Positions 12,875 through 22,375 of a DNA stretch of 64,000 bases are shown here, piece after piece. The stretch lies in NCBI GenBank assembly GCA_021774785.1, contig JAJFIQ010000028.1, forward strand, positions 62,001 to 126,000, read 5' to 3'. This DNA is from Emcibacter sp. (lineage in GTDB: Bacteria; Pseudomonadota; Alphaproteobacteria; Sphingomonadales; Emcibacteraceae). Each line of letters starts with the position of its first letter. Within the stretch, counting starts at the first letter, position 1. The notes below the pieces were generated by a model. It worked only from the letters and a program-made list of their open reading frames with translations. It made no database searches and was not told the DNA's origin. The position numbers were made by a program, and so were the translations under genes.

Positions 12875-13488
12875 TGACCAAGCTCCTTGAGACCAAGGCG
12901 GATAAGATCAGACACACTGGCCTCACCATCAAAAGACCGCGCCACGCCCGCTACCGCCATATAGGCTTCTGTCTGGCGATAGCCCAGATTGACCAAGGCC
13001 GATACGGCGTCCTGTATGACTGTATTATCGGTAGCTGGTGATACGGCCCCACCCTTCGCTGTCGCCATTGACGGGGTGATGGCAAAGCCTGCTACCTTGT
13101 CTTTTAGTTCCGTAATAATACGAGTGGCCAGCTTTGGCCCAACCCCTGTGGCCCGCCCGACAACGGTTTTATCCTGTGCCGCGATGGAATTTGACAGCTC
13201 GTCCGTTCCGACAGTAGAAAGAATAGCAAGGGTCACCTTGGCGCCAACGCCCTGCACTGTCTGTAATAATGTAAACCAGCTTTTTTCCAGTTCACTGGTA
13301 AAGCCGAACAGATGGATGTGATCTTCCCGCACATGGGTTTCAATCATAAGGGTCACGGCCTCACCCACAGATGGCAAGTTACCTAAAGTACGCCCGGAAC
13401 AGAAAACCAGATAACCGACCCCATTCACATCAATCACACAACAGTCTTCACTGATACTATCCACGAGCCCCTTCAATTTTGCGATCAT
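12871..13488 (-). CDS. ruvA: Holliday junction DNA helicase RuvA
   Basis: [15 protein letters not shown]..., HhH domain; 4-bp overlap with ruvB. Confidence 0.96.
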   Translation of the reverse strand: MIAKLKGLVDSISEDCCVIDVNGVGYLVFCSGRTLGNLPSVGEAVTLMIETHVREDHIHLFGFTSELEKSWFTLLQTVQGVGAKVTLAILSTVGTDELSNSIAAQDKTVVGRATGVGPKLATRIITELKDKVAGFAITPSMATAKGGAVSPATDNTVIQDAVSALVNLGYRQTEAYMAVAGVARSFDGEASVSDLIRLGLKELGQ

Positions 13489-14069
13489 CAGCGCGTTCCC
13501 CGAAATAATATCTGTGCACCACCCTTGGATGCGTTTGATCGGTCTTTCTTCACAGTTTCATACAACGTCCCGTGAACACCGTCGTTATGGGCATGACATA
13601 TGGCCACGGCCAAGGCATCTCCGGCATCTTCACCATTGATGACCGCCTGGGGCAGAAGTATTTTCAGCATGGCTGATACCTGTGTCTTACCCGCATGACC
13701 GGAACCGACAACAGTTTTTTTGATATGATTGGGGGAATATTCCGCAACGACTATCCCCGCCATGGCGGGGACCAGAAGGGCAATGCCCCTAGCCTGCCCA
13801 AGCTTCAGGGTCGAAGTGGGGTTTTTATTGACAAAAGTTTCTTCCACCGCCGCCGAATGCGGCTCCCAATCAGTTATTACCTCCTGCAAGCCGTCAAAAA
13901 GCTGGACAAGTCTTTCTGCCAGACTGGATTTATCATCAGAATGAACAACGCCATTGGCAACATGGATCAGACGGGAGCCCTCCACATCAATGATGCCCCA
14001 TCCGGTTTTCCTAAGCCCCGGGTCCAACCCAATCAATCGCTGTCGTATTTGGGGGCGTTTCACTGTCAC
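13488..14069 (-). CDS. ruvC: Holliday junction resolvase RuvC
   Basis: [34 protein letters not shown] motifs. Confidence 0.97.
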   Translation of the reverse strand: MTVKRPQIRQRLIGLDPGLRKTGWGIIDVEGSRLIHVANGVVHSDDKSSLAERLVQLFDGLQEVITDWEPHSAAVEETFVNKNPTSTLKLGQARGIALLVPAMAGIVVAEYSPNHIKKTVVGSGHAGKTQVSAMLKILLPQAVINGEDAGDALAVAICHAHNDGVHGTLYETVKKDRSNASKGGAQILFRGTR

Positions 14070-14815
14070 TCGCTAAGCTGCTCCATAATTTCGTCAGAAA
14101 TTTCATAGTTACCGTAAATATTCTGCACATCATCAAGGTCATCCAGAACATCAATCATTTTCAGCAGCTTACGGGCGGCTTCAAGATCCACCGCAATCGT
14201 ATTTTGTGGCTTCCAGATCAGTTTGGCCGACTTTGGTTCACTGCCCACAGCCTCCGTCAGAGTGGCTGTCACATCCTGCAGGTCTTCCATCGCACAATAT
14301 ATCTCATGGGTTTCATCATCGGAAATCACATCTTCGGCACCTGCCTCCAGCGCAATTTCAAACATATCATCGGCTGATTTTGCTGCCGCCTCAAAAATAA
14401 TTTCTCCCACTTTATCAAACTGAAACGCCACACTACCGGTTTCCCCCAGATTACCACCGTTCTTGGCAAAGCCCGTGCGAATATCCGATGCCGCCCGATT
14501 GCGGTTATCTGTCAGGCTTTCAACGATAAGCGCCGTACCGCCGGGACCATATCCCTCATAGCGGATTTCATCATAATTTTCCGCATCACCGCTCTGTGAT
14601 TTGTTAATAGCACGCTGGATATTATCCTTGGGCATGGATTGTCCGCGTGCGGTTTGTACCGCCAGACGCAGACGGGGGTTGCTGTCCATGTCCGGTCCGC
14701 CCATCTTGGCGGCAACGGTAATTTCCTTGGATAATTTACTGAAAAGAGAGGATCGCTTTTTATCCTGCGCGCCCTTGCGGTACATAATATTTTTAAACTT
14801 TGAATGGCCTGCCAT
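14066..14815 (-). CDS. YebC/PmpR family transcriptional regulator / translation factor
   Basis: [40 protein letters not shown], full-length YebC. Confidence 0.96.
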   Translation of the reverse strand: MAGHSKFKNIMYRKGAQDKKRSSLFSKLSKEITVAAKMGGPDMDSNPRLRLAVQTARGQSMPKDNIQRAINKSQSGDAENYDEIRYEGYGPGGTALIVESLTDNRNRAASDIRTGFAKNGGNLGETGSVAFQFDKVGEIIFEAAAKSADDMFEIALEAGAEDVISDDETHEIYCAMEDLQDVTATLTEAVGSEPKSAKLIWKPQNTIAVDLEAARKLLKMIDVLDDLDDVQNIYGNYEISDEIMEQLSE

Positions 14816-15082
14816 GTATCTGTTCCTGAAAAGCCCGCTAACGGGCCTTTATACTTATATTTTAAAGGTTCCCAACTTTGATAATACACTGACCGCGTTT
14901 TGTGAACAGCGAATTGCGTTTTTTCAGAAAAAATCTGAGAATAAGATACCCGTAATGAATATATGATGATTAATAGTATATTATGACGAGGAGGCTTTCT
15001 ATTAGAAAAGTATTCTTGGAAATTTAGACTATTTTTCCAATAATGGTATACTTTCTACAAGATATAATTGAGAGAACATTCT

Positions 15083-15547
15083 ATGCAGGAAATCATAACA
15101 TATATTTTGGGGTCATTTACATTATTAGGTGCATTAGCTTGGCTTCTAAAAATTTGGGTAGCGTCTAGTATAAAGAGTATTATAAGTCATGAATTTGACA
15201 AAAGGAAAATCGACTATAAGAATCAAATTGAAATAAGAACACGGGCAAAACTTATAGCCGAGTTATTAGCAGAATGGCTTAGCAGTCCCATTGATAGCAG
15301 TCCCATGCTACCCGAGCAACGAAAAAGATTAAACCAGCTTTCTTTTGAAGCTAGCTTATGGCTACCCGAAGAAATAGCATTACAATTAAGTCTGGTTTTA
15401 CAAAAAAGTCCTAATGCTCCAAATGCATTTAATCTTCTTCTCAAAGTCAGAGAATATCTGTCCGGAAAACACAACCTAACATTGGACAACATCACCCAAT
15501 GGACTAGAGAACACGAAATTCCAAATAAAGGTCTGCCAGAAGAATAA
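15083..15547 (+). CDS. Hypothetical protein with one N-terminal TM helix and a helical cytoplasmic region
   Basis: ORF track start at 15068; ATG at 15083 (MQEIITYILGSFTLLGALAWLLKIWV) has upstream GAGAG. AT-rich; no family recognised. Confidence 0.6.
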   Translation: MQEIITYILGSFTLLGALAWLLKIWVASSIKSIISHEFDKRKIDYKNQIEIRTRAKLIAELLAEWLSSPIDSSPMLPEQRKRLNQLSFEASLWLPEEIALQLSLVLQKSPNAPNAFNLLLKVREYLSGKHNLTLDNITQWTREHEIPNKGLPEE

Positions 15548-15676
15548 GTACATGGAGAAGTTTGCATAAATCAATAGATCAGAGCCACAAATTGATTTTT
15601 TAATTACAATGGCAGCCGTCAAATTAAAGGTAATTTCCCGTCGAGTTTTCTATACCAGAAAAATCCATCCCCTTAC

Positions 15677-15762
15677 AAATATTGCGAAAGTAGAAAACCC
15701 CTACACCACTGGCATAGCCCCGTGCAGTCTTGCCCCAAGACGTAAAGGCTCTATGCGTTTGG
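15677..15762 (-). pseudogene. Duplicated 3' end of ymdB (remnant)
   Basis: Minus strand encodes KRIEPLRLGARLHGAMPVV*, near-identical to the YmdB C-terminus KRIEPLRLGPRLHGAMPEV*; DNA similarity continues past the stop. Confidence 0.85.
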
Positions 15763-15861
15763 ATTACTATGACATTGCGTAATACACCGTAATCCATCCA
15801 AGAAGTTGAAATGAATAACCGTAATCCACGGATTGGGAAAATAAATGGTAAGCCCCCTGCC

Positions 15862-16164
15862 CTAATTGATGTGTTTTTTATAATCCATTGAGCTATGTAA
15901 TATCCGATAGATGGATACACCGTCTTTTGTAGGCTGATAAAAAATTACATGAGACACAACGTCCCATGCATATAAATTAGGTCTTACGTGGCTGCAGTCC
16001 CTGCCCTGCTTATAATTTTCTGCTAAATTCTGAAAGGCGGTTACTATGTCGTTGATATATTGTTCAGCACGTTTCATACCGAAATTTTCAACACTATAGA
16101 CAAAGATTTTATCTAAATCTTTGTCAGCCGTTTTACGGACATAAAATCTTTTATTGTGAGGCAT
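15862..16164 (-). CDS. Type II toxin, RelE/ParE family
   Basis: YVRKTADKDLDKIFVYSVENFG..., C-terminal HVIFYQPTKDGVSIYRILHSSMDYKKHI typical of ParE; overlaps antitoxin gene. Confidence 0.88.
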   Translation of the reverse strand: MPHNKRFYVRKTADKDLDKIFVYSVENFGMKRAEQYINDIVTAFQNLAENYKQGRDCSHVRPNLYAWDVVSHVIFYQPTKDGVSIYRILHSSMDYKKHIN

Positions 16165-16408
16165 TCACCTTGCTTTTCATCCGCGTTAAAAATTCTTCTT
16201 TAGACCAGTTTTCCATTGTGGGGCTATTTTCTGCTTCATCTATTAAATTTCTTAGTTGTTGTAGTTTGGATTCTGCGTTCTGCTCCTGGAGCAATCGCAA
16301 CCCTGCCCTTACAACTTCACTTTGATTTTGAAAATTTCCTATTTCTACTTGCCCCTCGATGAAGATGCCAAGTTCTTCATTAGGTTGGAATGTAATTGTT
16401 CTGGACAT
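16151..16408 (-). CDS. Type II antitoxin, ParD/CopG (RHH) family
   Basis: MSRTITFQPNEELGIFIEGQVEIGNFQNQSEVVRAGLRLLQEQ, ParD ribbon-helix-helix pattern. Confidence 0.88.
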   Translation of the reverse strand: MSRTITFQPNEELGIFIEGQVEIGNFQNQSEVVRAGLRLLQEQNAESKLQQLRNLIDEAENSPTMENWSKEEFLTRMKSKVNASQ

Positions 16409-16419
16409 AGCTTTACCTC

Positions 16420-16447
16420 ATTATTGTAATACATATACTTACATAAT
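16420..16447. promoter_or_regulatory. Probable ParD operator (inverted repeat)
   Basis: ATTATTGTAA-tacatatac-TTACATAAT just upstream of the antitoxin ATG; near-palindrome with TGTAA/TTACA arms. Confidence 0.5.
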
Positions 16448-16497
16448 AGTGTTTTCCACTGGTTTTTACAAGATAAATAGATTTACTTAGGTGCGTT

Positions 16498-16583
16498 AAA
16501 TATTACGAAAGTAGAAATCCCCTACACCTCTGGCATAGCCCCGTGCAGTCTTGGCCCAAGACGCAATGGCTCGATGCGTTTGG
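16498..16583 (-). repeat. Direct repeat partner: ymdB 3' end
   Basis: About 86 bp matching 15677-15762 in the same orientation with roughly eight mismatches by eye. Confidence 0.85.
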
Positions 16584-17337
16584 CAAGGCCGGTTTTATCA
16601 TCTGTTTCCACATAAACTCCACACAGGGTTGCATCACCCAAAGCCGGTGTAAAGCGGCCCGAGGAAATCTTGCGGGTGAAACGTTGCAGCGGCTCCGCCT
16701 TATCCATACCGATCACACTGTTATAATCGCCGCACATGCCCGCATCAGTCTGATATGCTGTACCACCATCCAAAATCTGGGCATCGGCGGTGGGAATATG
16801 GCTGTGGGTGCCAACAACCAGTGACGCCCGACCATCACAGAAATGCCCCATGGCCATCTTTTCCGAGGTGGCTTCGCCGTGAATATCCACCAGAATAAAC
16901 TTCGCCACACTGCCGAGCGGATATTTCTTAAGCTCCGCCTCCACCGCTGCGAAGGGATCATCCAGCGCATTCATGAAAACCTGGCCCATAACATTCAGGA
17001 CCAGCATATTGCGGCCCCGTGCGTCCTGTACCATGACACTGCCCCGGCCCGGTGTGCCCGCCGGAAAGTTAATTGGTCTAATCAAACGCGGTTCACCTGC
17101 GATATGGGTTTTGGTTTCTTTCTGGTCCCAAACATGATTGCCGGTACTGATAACATCGACACCGGCCTCAAACAGTTCAGCGCATATTTTAGAGGTGATG
17201 CCAAAACCTGCTGCGGCATTCTCTCCGTTGATAACCACAAAATCCAGTTTCAGTTCTTTACGAAGTTCAGGGATTTTCTCTACAGCAAGCTTGCGTCCGG
17301 CACGCCCGACAATGTCACCAAGGTATAATAATTTCAC
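16522..17337 (-). CDS. ymdB: TIGR00282/YmdB family metallophosphoesterase
   Basis: MKLLYLGDIVGRAGRKLAVEKIPEL, NGENAAAGFGIT, STGNHVWDQKE, GTHSHIPTAD. Confidence 0.93.
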   Translation of the reverse strand: MKLLYLGDIVGRAGRKLAVEKIPELRKELKLDFVVINGENAAAGFGITSKICAELFEAGVDVISTGNHVWDQKETKTHIAGEPRLIRPINFPAGTPGRGSVMVQDARGRNMLVLNVMGQVFMNALDDPFAAVEAELKKYPLGSVAKFILVDIHGEATSEKMAMGHFCDGRASLVVGTHSHIPTADAQILDGGTAYQTDAGMCGDYNSVIGMDKAEPLQRFTRKISSGRFTPALGDATLCGVYVETDDKTGLAKRIEPLRLGPRLHGAMPEV

Positions 17338-17939
17338 GGCCTGTAAACTTTCTTTTCTGTGACAATAATATCAAGGGGTTGATCATATTTGGCTACGGGC
17401 ACATGTTCGCTTTTTTGTCCGTCAAAAGCAACACCGATTGCACTAAAGGAATGGCCTTTTTCACGGTAAATCTCCAGAGTGCGGTCATAATAGCCACCGC
17501 CGTACCCTAACCGATAGCCATTTTCATCAAAGGCAAGGCAAGGCACCAGAATAATATCCGGCATAACATAGATTAAATCCGAGTTTGGTTCTTTGGTGCC
17601 AAAGGTCCCGTCCTTCAGCTCCTCTACCATATCCCATTCCTTAAAGGCCAGATGCTGATCTTTATTGACAATGACCGGCAACGCGCAGCGACATTGGATG
17701 GCATTCAGGGCTTTCAGAACATAAAGACAATCAATTTCCGACTGGATCGGCATGAAGCCAGCGACAATATGCGGCTCATTGCTACTGGCCCTGATACCGC
17801 GCTGAACTTCACCGGCAATTTCTGGCAGCATTAATATCTGGGATGCAATCAGCCGGGCCGTCATGCCATCATCCTGTGCGTGAAGGTTTTTGCGGATAGC
17901 CTTCATTTCCTTTCGGAGTGCGGATTTTTTCTGTTTCAT
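17334..17939 (-). CDS. 5-formyltetrahydrofolate cyclo-ligase
   Basis: LRKEMKAIRKNL, PDIILVPCLAFDENGYRLGYGGGYYDRTL motif; adjacent to 6S RNA as in many proteobacteria. Confidence 0.94.
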   Translation of the reverse strand: MKQKKSALRKEMKAIRKNLHAQDDGMTARLIASQILMLPEIAGEVQRGIRASSNEPHIVAGFMPIQSEIDCLYVLKALNAIQCRCALPVIVNKDQHLAFKEWDMVEELKDGTFGTKEPNSDLIYVMPDIILVPCLAFDENGYRLGYGGGYYDRTLEIYREKGHSFSAIGVAFDGQKSEHVPVAKYDQPLDIIVTEKKVYRP

Positions 17940-17956
17940 TAAATTCCATTACTATA

Positions 17957-18128
17957 GTCTGGTGGCGGAACCGTCTCTGCCGTACTTTATGTGTTATCCT
18001 CCGGAACCTGTTAAAACAGGTGGGCGCCATATAACCGGACCACGGCCCGGACAGGGACAGCTCCCTTCGGAAAGATTATCGCCCCGGGGAGTAAGATAAA
18101 CCACGCACAGGACAGAACCACCATCCCT
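17957..18128 (-). ncRNA. ssrS: 6S RNA
   Basis: Immediately upstream of 5-FCL gene; terminal stem GATGGTGGTTCTGTCC / GGTTCCGCCACCAGA; internal GGCGCCCACCTGTTTTAACAGGTTCCGGAGG resembles the 3' half of alphaproteobacterial 6S. No long ORF on this strand. Confidence 0.78.
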
Positions 18129-18178
18129 TATGTAGGACGACTGGCAGCTTTCAGCAATAGCAGAATTAGTTTTTCTGA

Positions 18179-18679
18179 TCAGGTTTGATGAATTTTGGTA
18201 ATATTCAGTTCATTACCTGAAGGCCTTTCGAATAGCCCTTCACAGAAATCGAACATACCCCGGTCCACATCCATGGTATAGGTATCGCCCTTATTATCGT
18301 TGCGACCCTGTACACGGCTCCAGCGCACTTCCCTGTCCGCGTCGATGAAATGCAGACATATATCAAAAGCATCTTTGTCAGCAAGACCATAGAATTTCGC
18401 CCGGTGGTCGTATTGCAACAGCCCCAAATCCAAAACCGCATCCACATCAAGCTTCATAAGCTGCCTCACATGGGACCAGATCAGGCTTTCCATACGTCCA
18501 ATCCGTTCCATGGCCCATTCATATTCAATGTCACCCTGCAAGTCCGGCGTGAAAAGGCTGGTCATCCATTCATCAATAGAAAATAAAACCGCCCCTGTCT
18601 CACGGGATAACTCAGCTGAAAAAGTGGTTTTTCCGGCCCCGACCGCCCCACAAACCAGATGTACTTTCGGCATATCCAT
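18179..18679 (-). CDS. P-loop AAA family ATPase / kinase-like protein
   Basis: VHLVCGAVGAGKTTFSAELSRETGAVLFSIDEWM (Walker A). Confidence 0.8.
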   Translation of the reverse strand: MDMPKVHLVCGAVGAGKTTFSAELSRETGAVLFSIDEWMTSLFTPDLQGDIEYEWAMERIGRMESLIWSHVRQLMKLDVDAVLDLGLLQYDHRAKFYGLADKDAFDICLHFIDADREVRWSRVQGRNDNKGDTYTMDVDRGMFDFCEGLFERPSGNELNITKIHQT

Positions 18680-18694
18680 CTCCGATCCTTAAAC

Positions 18695-18728
18695 AAAAAA
18701 ACCGACAGGAACAATCCAGCCGGTTTTC
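18695..18728 (-). terminator. Rho-independent terminator downstream of rpmF
   Basis: Minus strand AAAACCGGCTGG-ATTGTTCC-TGTCGGTTTTTTTG hairpin plus T-run. Confidence 0.65.
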
Positions 18729-18751
18729 ATGTAATTTATTTTACCGAGGTA

Positions 18752-18937
18752 TTAGTAATTATCGTTTGGCTCCAGAATCTGGCGACCACGATATTTACCT
18801 GTGCTCAGGTCAATATGATGACGACGGCGCAATTCGCCACTTTCGTTATCTTCTACATATGTGTCGACGCTCAAGCTATCGTGTGAACGACGATTACCAC
18901 GACGGTGTGGTGATATTTTCCTTTTAGGAACTGCCAT
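18752..18937 (-). CDS. rpmF: 50S ribosomal protein L32
   Basis: [55 protein letters not shown]. Confidence 0.96.
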   Translation of the reverse strand: MAVPKRKISPHRRGNRRSHDSLSVDTYVEDNESGELRRRHHIDLSTGKYRGRQILEPNDNY

Positions 18938-19085
18938 ATTCTTATCCTACTATACGTTAATCTGGATGTATGCCTCTTATCCTGACATCATCTCTGCCTT
19001 GAATATATAATACCCAAAGGCCCTGAATCTCAAAAACAGTGTCTTATCGTTAAATGAAGGGTCATTGTCAAGCATTTCTTGACTC

Positions 19086-19376
19086 TTAATAATCCACTTC
19101 ACTATGGCGCGCTAGAAAGATAAAAAATACGCCCGTCAGAACCACTACAGAAAGCAGAGGCATGTTAATCAGCACCGAGATCACCTCGCCCAGAAAGCCT
19201 GAAAAATGGCTTTCACCGGCTGATCCATCCAAATTACCTGCATGCCTACGGTTCCATGCCTGCTTTACCGTAACAAGGCTGAAAATATGAGTTTCGACAT
19301 ATCTTAAAATCTCATAGATCAATATCAATATGGAAAAACAACATAATCCATAGCCAATATATCTAAAAATAATCAT
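19086..19376 (-). CDS. Small hypothetical membrane protein
   Basis: 96 aa with two predicted TM stretches (YGLCCFSILILIYEIL; PLLSVVVLTGVFFIFLA). Confidence 0.55.
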   Translation of the reverse strand: MIIFRYIGYGLCCFSILILIYEILRYVETHIFSLVTVKQAWNRRHAGNLDGSAGESHFSGFLGEVISVLINMPLLSVVVLTGVFFIFLARHSEVDY

Positions 19377-19478
19377 GATTCACCTGTATGTTTGGCCAGT
19401 AAATAATAGCGCAACCGGCAATTTTTGGCAAATCCGGCAAAAAATGCAGAATTTTAAGGCATTAAAATGGATGATGGC

Positions 19479-19506
19479 TTGCATCCTCTTTCAGGATAGT
19501 TATATT
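19479..19506 (+). promoter_or_regulatory. Putative sigma70-type promoter for tRNA-Ser
   Basis: TTGCAT - 16 bp - TATATT, ending 22 bp upstream of the tRNA 5' end. Confidence 0.4.
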
Positions 19507-19528
19507 GCGCCATCAATTCTATGAATAT

Positions 19529-19618
19529 GGAGAGGTGGCCGAGTGGTTTAAGGCGCACGCTTGGAAAGCGTGTATACTAGCAATAGTATCGAGGGTTCGA
19601 ATCCCTTCCTCTCCTCCA
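19529..19618 (+). tRNA. tRNA-Ser (anticodon GGA)
   Basis: GGAGAGG acceptor stem pairing with CCTCTCC, anticodon loop CTTGGAAAG, long variable arm, GGTTCGAATCC T-loop, encoded CCA. Confidence 0.97.
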
Positions 19619-19964
19619 TTCTCATATCTAATCCATTATCACATAACGTTTTACCTTCTTATGGGATAGTGCATGTGTTAGTTGACACACTGGGACCTCT
19701 TTCGTGAAGGGTAATTTTACCACACGAGCACCCCAATCTGTATTCTAAAAGGGAATATACTTATACAGAACGCAGGTGAAATACTGTGAGGGTCTATATC
19801 TTTAACTCTACAATTACGGGTAATGGCGATAAAAAAGTCTATATTGGCCTCTTTTACCCATTTACCCAAAATAATAAAATTTTATCAACTATAAAAAAAC
19901 AGGGATACTACAAACTATCGTAGCCTACAGCATCCCCGAAGTTGGACTAAAATTTAATCTGCCG

Positions 19965-21527
19965 CTACCACCATGTGGCATAAAGAGCCGTCAGAATTAA
20001 GATCACGCCAAGGGCAGAGATATTAAAATTCCGACTTGAGGTGAAATTAATATCATCAAGATCAACGGCATTTTTCTGAACACCGCTATTCTCAAACAGC
20101 GTCACAATGATAGCCAGTCCAAGGCAGGACAGGAATACCACACCAACCCGGTCAATGAACGGTAAAGACGGCCACATTACCTTAAGGCCGAAAGACAAAA
20201 CCGCAGAGCCAATGGCCGCTGTGAGTGCCCCGTGGGCTGTCGCCCGTTTCCAGAACATTCCCAACAGAAAAATCACCACAATTCCCGGTGTAAAAAATCC
20301 GGTAAACTCCTGAATATACTGGAAAGCCTGATCAAAATTACCCAGTAACGGTTCGGCACAGATCATGGCGATAACCAGTGAAGAGAAACTCACCACGCGG
20401 CCAACAAAGACATAATGTTTCTGGCTGCGGTCTTTTTTATAGAAACTGTAAATATCCATGGTGAAAATGGTGGCGATACTGTTGGTCATGGAACCGAGTG
20501 AGGATACAATCGCCGCAACAAGGGCAGCAAAGACCAGCCCCATCATGCCAACGGGCATCATTTTCATCAACACTGGGTATGCCTGATCCGGGGAACTGAG
20601 GTCCGGGGCCAAAACCACTGCCGCAATGCCCGGCAACACTACGATCACCGGCATCAGAATCTTCAGAAAAGCTGCAAAGGCTATCCCCTTCTGGGCCTCA
20701 TTAAGGTTTTTTGCAGCCAGTGCCCGCTGAATGATATATTGATTGAAACCCCAATAAGACAGATTCATAATCCACATGCCGCCGATCAGAACACTGATCC
20801 CCGGCAGATCCGCATAATGAGAATTATCCGAACTAAGGATCATATCAAATTTTTCCGGCGCACGGGCGGTCAGTTCAGCAAAACCCACCAATACCCCCTG
20901 CCCATCCCCTATTGTCTCCAGCGAGACATAAGACAGAAACAGACCGCCAAAGACCAGTAGAACCACCTGAATAATATCGGTAAATGCCACAGCTTTTAGA
21001 CCACCATATAATGAATAGGCTGCTGCAAAAGCCCCAAGGAACAGCAGACCATATACAAGCTCAACCCCGGCCACTGTATTAATGGCTAACGCGCCCAGCC
21101 ACAAGATCGCTGTCAGATTGACAAAAACATAAACCCCAAGCCAGAAGACGGCCAGAATGGTCCGCACCCGATGATCATATCGCTGCTCAAGAAATTGGGG
21201 CATGGTATAGATGCCGCGATTAAGATAAATGGGTAGAAAATATTTGCCAACGATGATCAAGGTAATCGCCGCCATCCATTCGTAAGAAGCAATGGCAAGA
21301 CCAATGACATAACCAGACCCGGACATACCGATGATCTGCTCGGCAGAGATATTGGCTGCTATCAACGACGCGCCAATGGCCCACCAGGGCAGAGATTTAC
21401 CCGCAAGGAAATAATCCTCCGTATTCTTATCATAGCCCGCCTTCTCCCGGCTGACCCAGTAAGCAAGTGCTATAATCCCCACCACATAGGCTAAAAATAC
21501 CCCAATATCAATCGTTGCTAGTGACAT
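19965..21527 (-). CDS. Sodium/solute symporter (SSS/SLC5 family, vSGLT-like)
   Basis: 520 aa polytopic; EDYFLAGKSLPWWAIGASLIAANISAEQIIGMSGSGY signature. Confidence 0.9.
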   Translation of the reverse strand: MSLATIDIGVFLAYVVGIIALAYWVSREKAGYDKNTEDYFLAGKSLPWWAIGASLIAANISAEQIIGMSGSGYVIGLAIASYEWMAAITLIIVGKYFLPIYLNRGIYTMPQFLEQRYDHRVRTILAVFWLGVYVFVNLTAILWLGALAINTVAGVELVYGLLFLGAFAAAYSLYGGLKAVAFTDIIQVVLLVFGGLFLSYVSLETIGDGQGVLVGFAELTARAPEKFDMILSSDNSHYADLPGISVLIGGMWIMNLSYWGFNQYIIQRALAAKNLNEAQKGIAFAAFLKILMPVIVVLPGIAAVVLAPDLSSPDQAYPVLMKMMPVGMMGLVFAALVAAIVSSLGSMTNSIATIFTMDIYSFYKKDRSQKHYVFVGRVVSFSSLVIAMICAEPLLGNFDQAFQYIQEFTGFFTPGIVVIFLLGMFWKRATAHGALTAAIGSAVLSFGLKVMWPSLPFIDRVGVVFLSCLGLAIIVTLFENSGVQKNAVDLDDINFTSSRNFNISALGVILILTALYATWW

Positions 21528-21766
21528 TACAAATCCCTGAATTTAATTTATTTTGAAATAATGCTATTTTTTTAAAGAGAAAATCATGATGAATATCCTC
21601 CAAAAAACTCTTCGTATGTAGTGATTTATGCAGAATATGACAGCGACATATATTCCAAAAAAATATTTTCTTGAAAAATATATGGAGGATTATTTAATCT
21701 CATATACTCTTAATAGTGTGTAGTAATGTATCATTTAATGGTGAATAATGAGTATGTTGAATTAAA

Positions 21767-22375
21767 TTGCCAATCGCAGACAAAAAAAATAACCTTGTCC
21801 TTAGTGCCTTTATGGAAATAAAATCAGCGCTTGCAGCTTCTGTTGCCCGTGTGATTGTGAGACCGGAAGATATTGAGGACATCCTGCAACAAACCTATAT
21901 GTTGGTTTGTGCACAGTCTTATAAGACGGAGATAAAATCTATTAAAGGTTATTTCTTCAGGGTGGCGAGGAATGTAGCACTTGGTGACGTCGCAAAACGC
22001 ACCAAGGCTAAATTTAAAAGCCTTGAGGAAATTGCACCCTTCGAGCCATCCTCAGATGAGGTTGGTGCGGATGATAAACTGCATTACTCAATGAAACTGG
22101 AAACCCTCATACAGGTCACGCAGTCCTTGCCAAAGAAATGCCGACAGGCCTTTCTGTTAAAAAAGATAATGGGGTTATCGCAAAAGGAGATTGCGCGAAA
22201 AATGAATATTGCTGAAAGCACTGTTGAAAAACACTTGATAACAGCAATGAGGCGCACCGTAAGTGAAATGAAAACAAAAGGTTATCAGGTTGGAATTGAC
22301 CGCAAGCTAGTAGAACTGAAAACCCACGTGAAAAATACAAATGAAAGACAGACCGTTGTATCGAAAAAACTTTGA
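21767..22375 (+). CDS. ECF RNA polymerase sigma factor (FecI-like)
   Basis: Sigma-70 region 2 (PEDIEDILQQTYMLV...SIKGYFFRVARNVALG) and region 4 (LPKKCRQAFLLKKIMGLSQKEIARKMNIAESTVEKHL). TTG start is uncertain. Confidence 0.9.
   Translation: MPIADKKNNLVLSAFMEIKSALAASVARVIVRPEDIEDILQQTYMLVCAQSYKTEIKSIKGYFFRVARNVALGDVAKRTKAKFKSLEEIAPFEPSSDEVGADDKLHYSMKLETLIQVTQSLPKKCRQAFLLKKIMGLSQKEIARKMNIAESTVEKHLITAMRRTVSEMKTKGYQVGIDRKLVELKTHVKNTNERQTVVSKKL

Noticed and set aside
15781-15835. Two CCGTAATCCA copies in the TA cassette
   Set aside because: Only two short copies; insufficient to call a repeat family or att core.
15624-15920. 98-aa minus-strand ORF between the TA pair and the repeat
   Set aside because: Reads through the ymdB remnant in the wrong frame (GYASGVGVFYFRN); the frame matching YmdB is a different one.
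17890-18099. 69-aa plus-strand ORF
   Set aside because: Lies over the start of the 5-FCL gene and the probable 6S RNA; no protein features.
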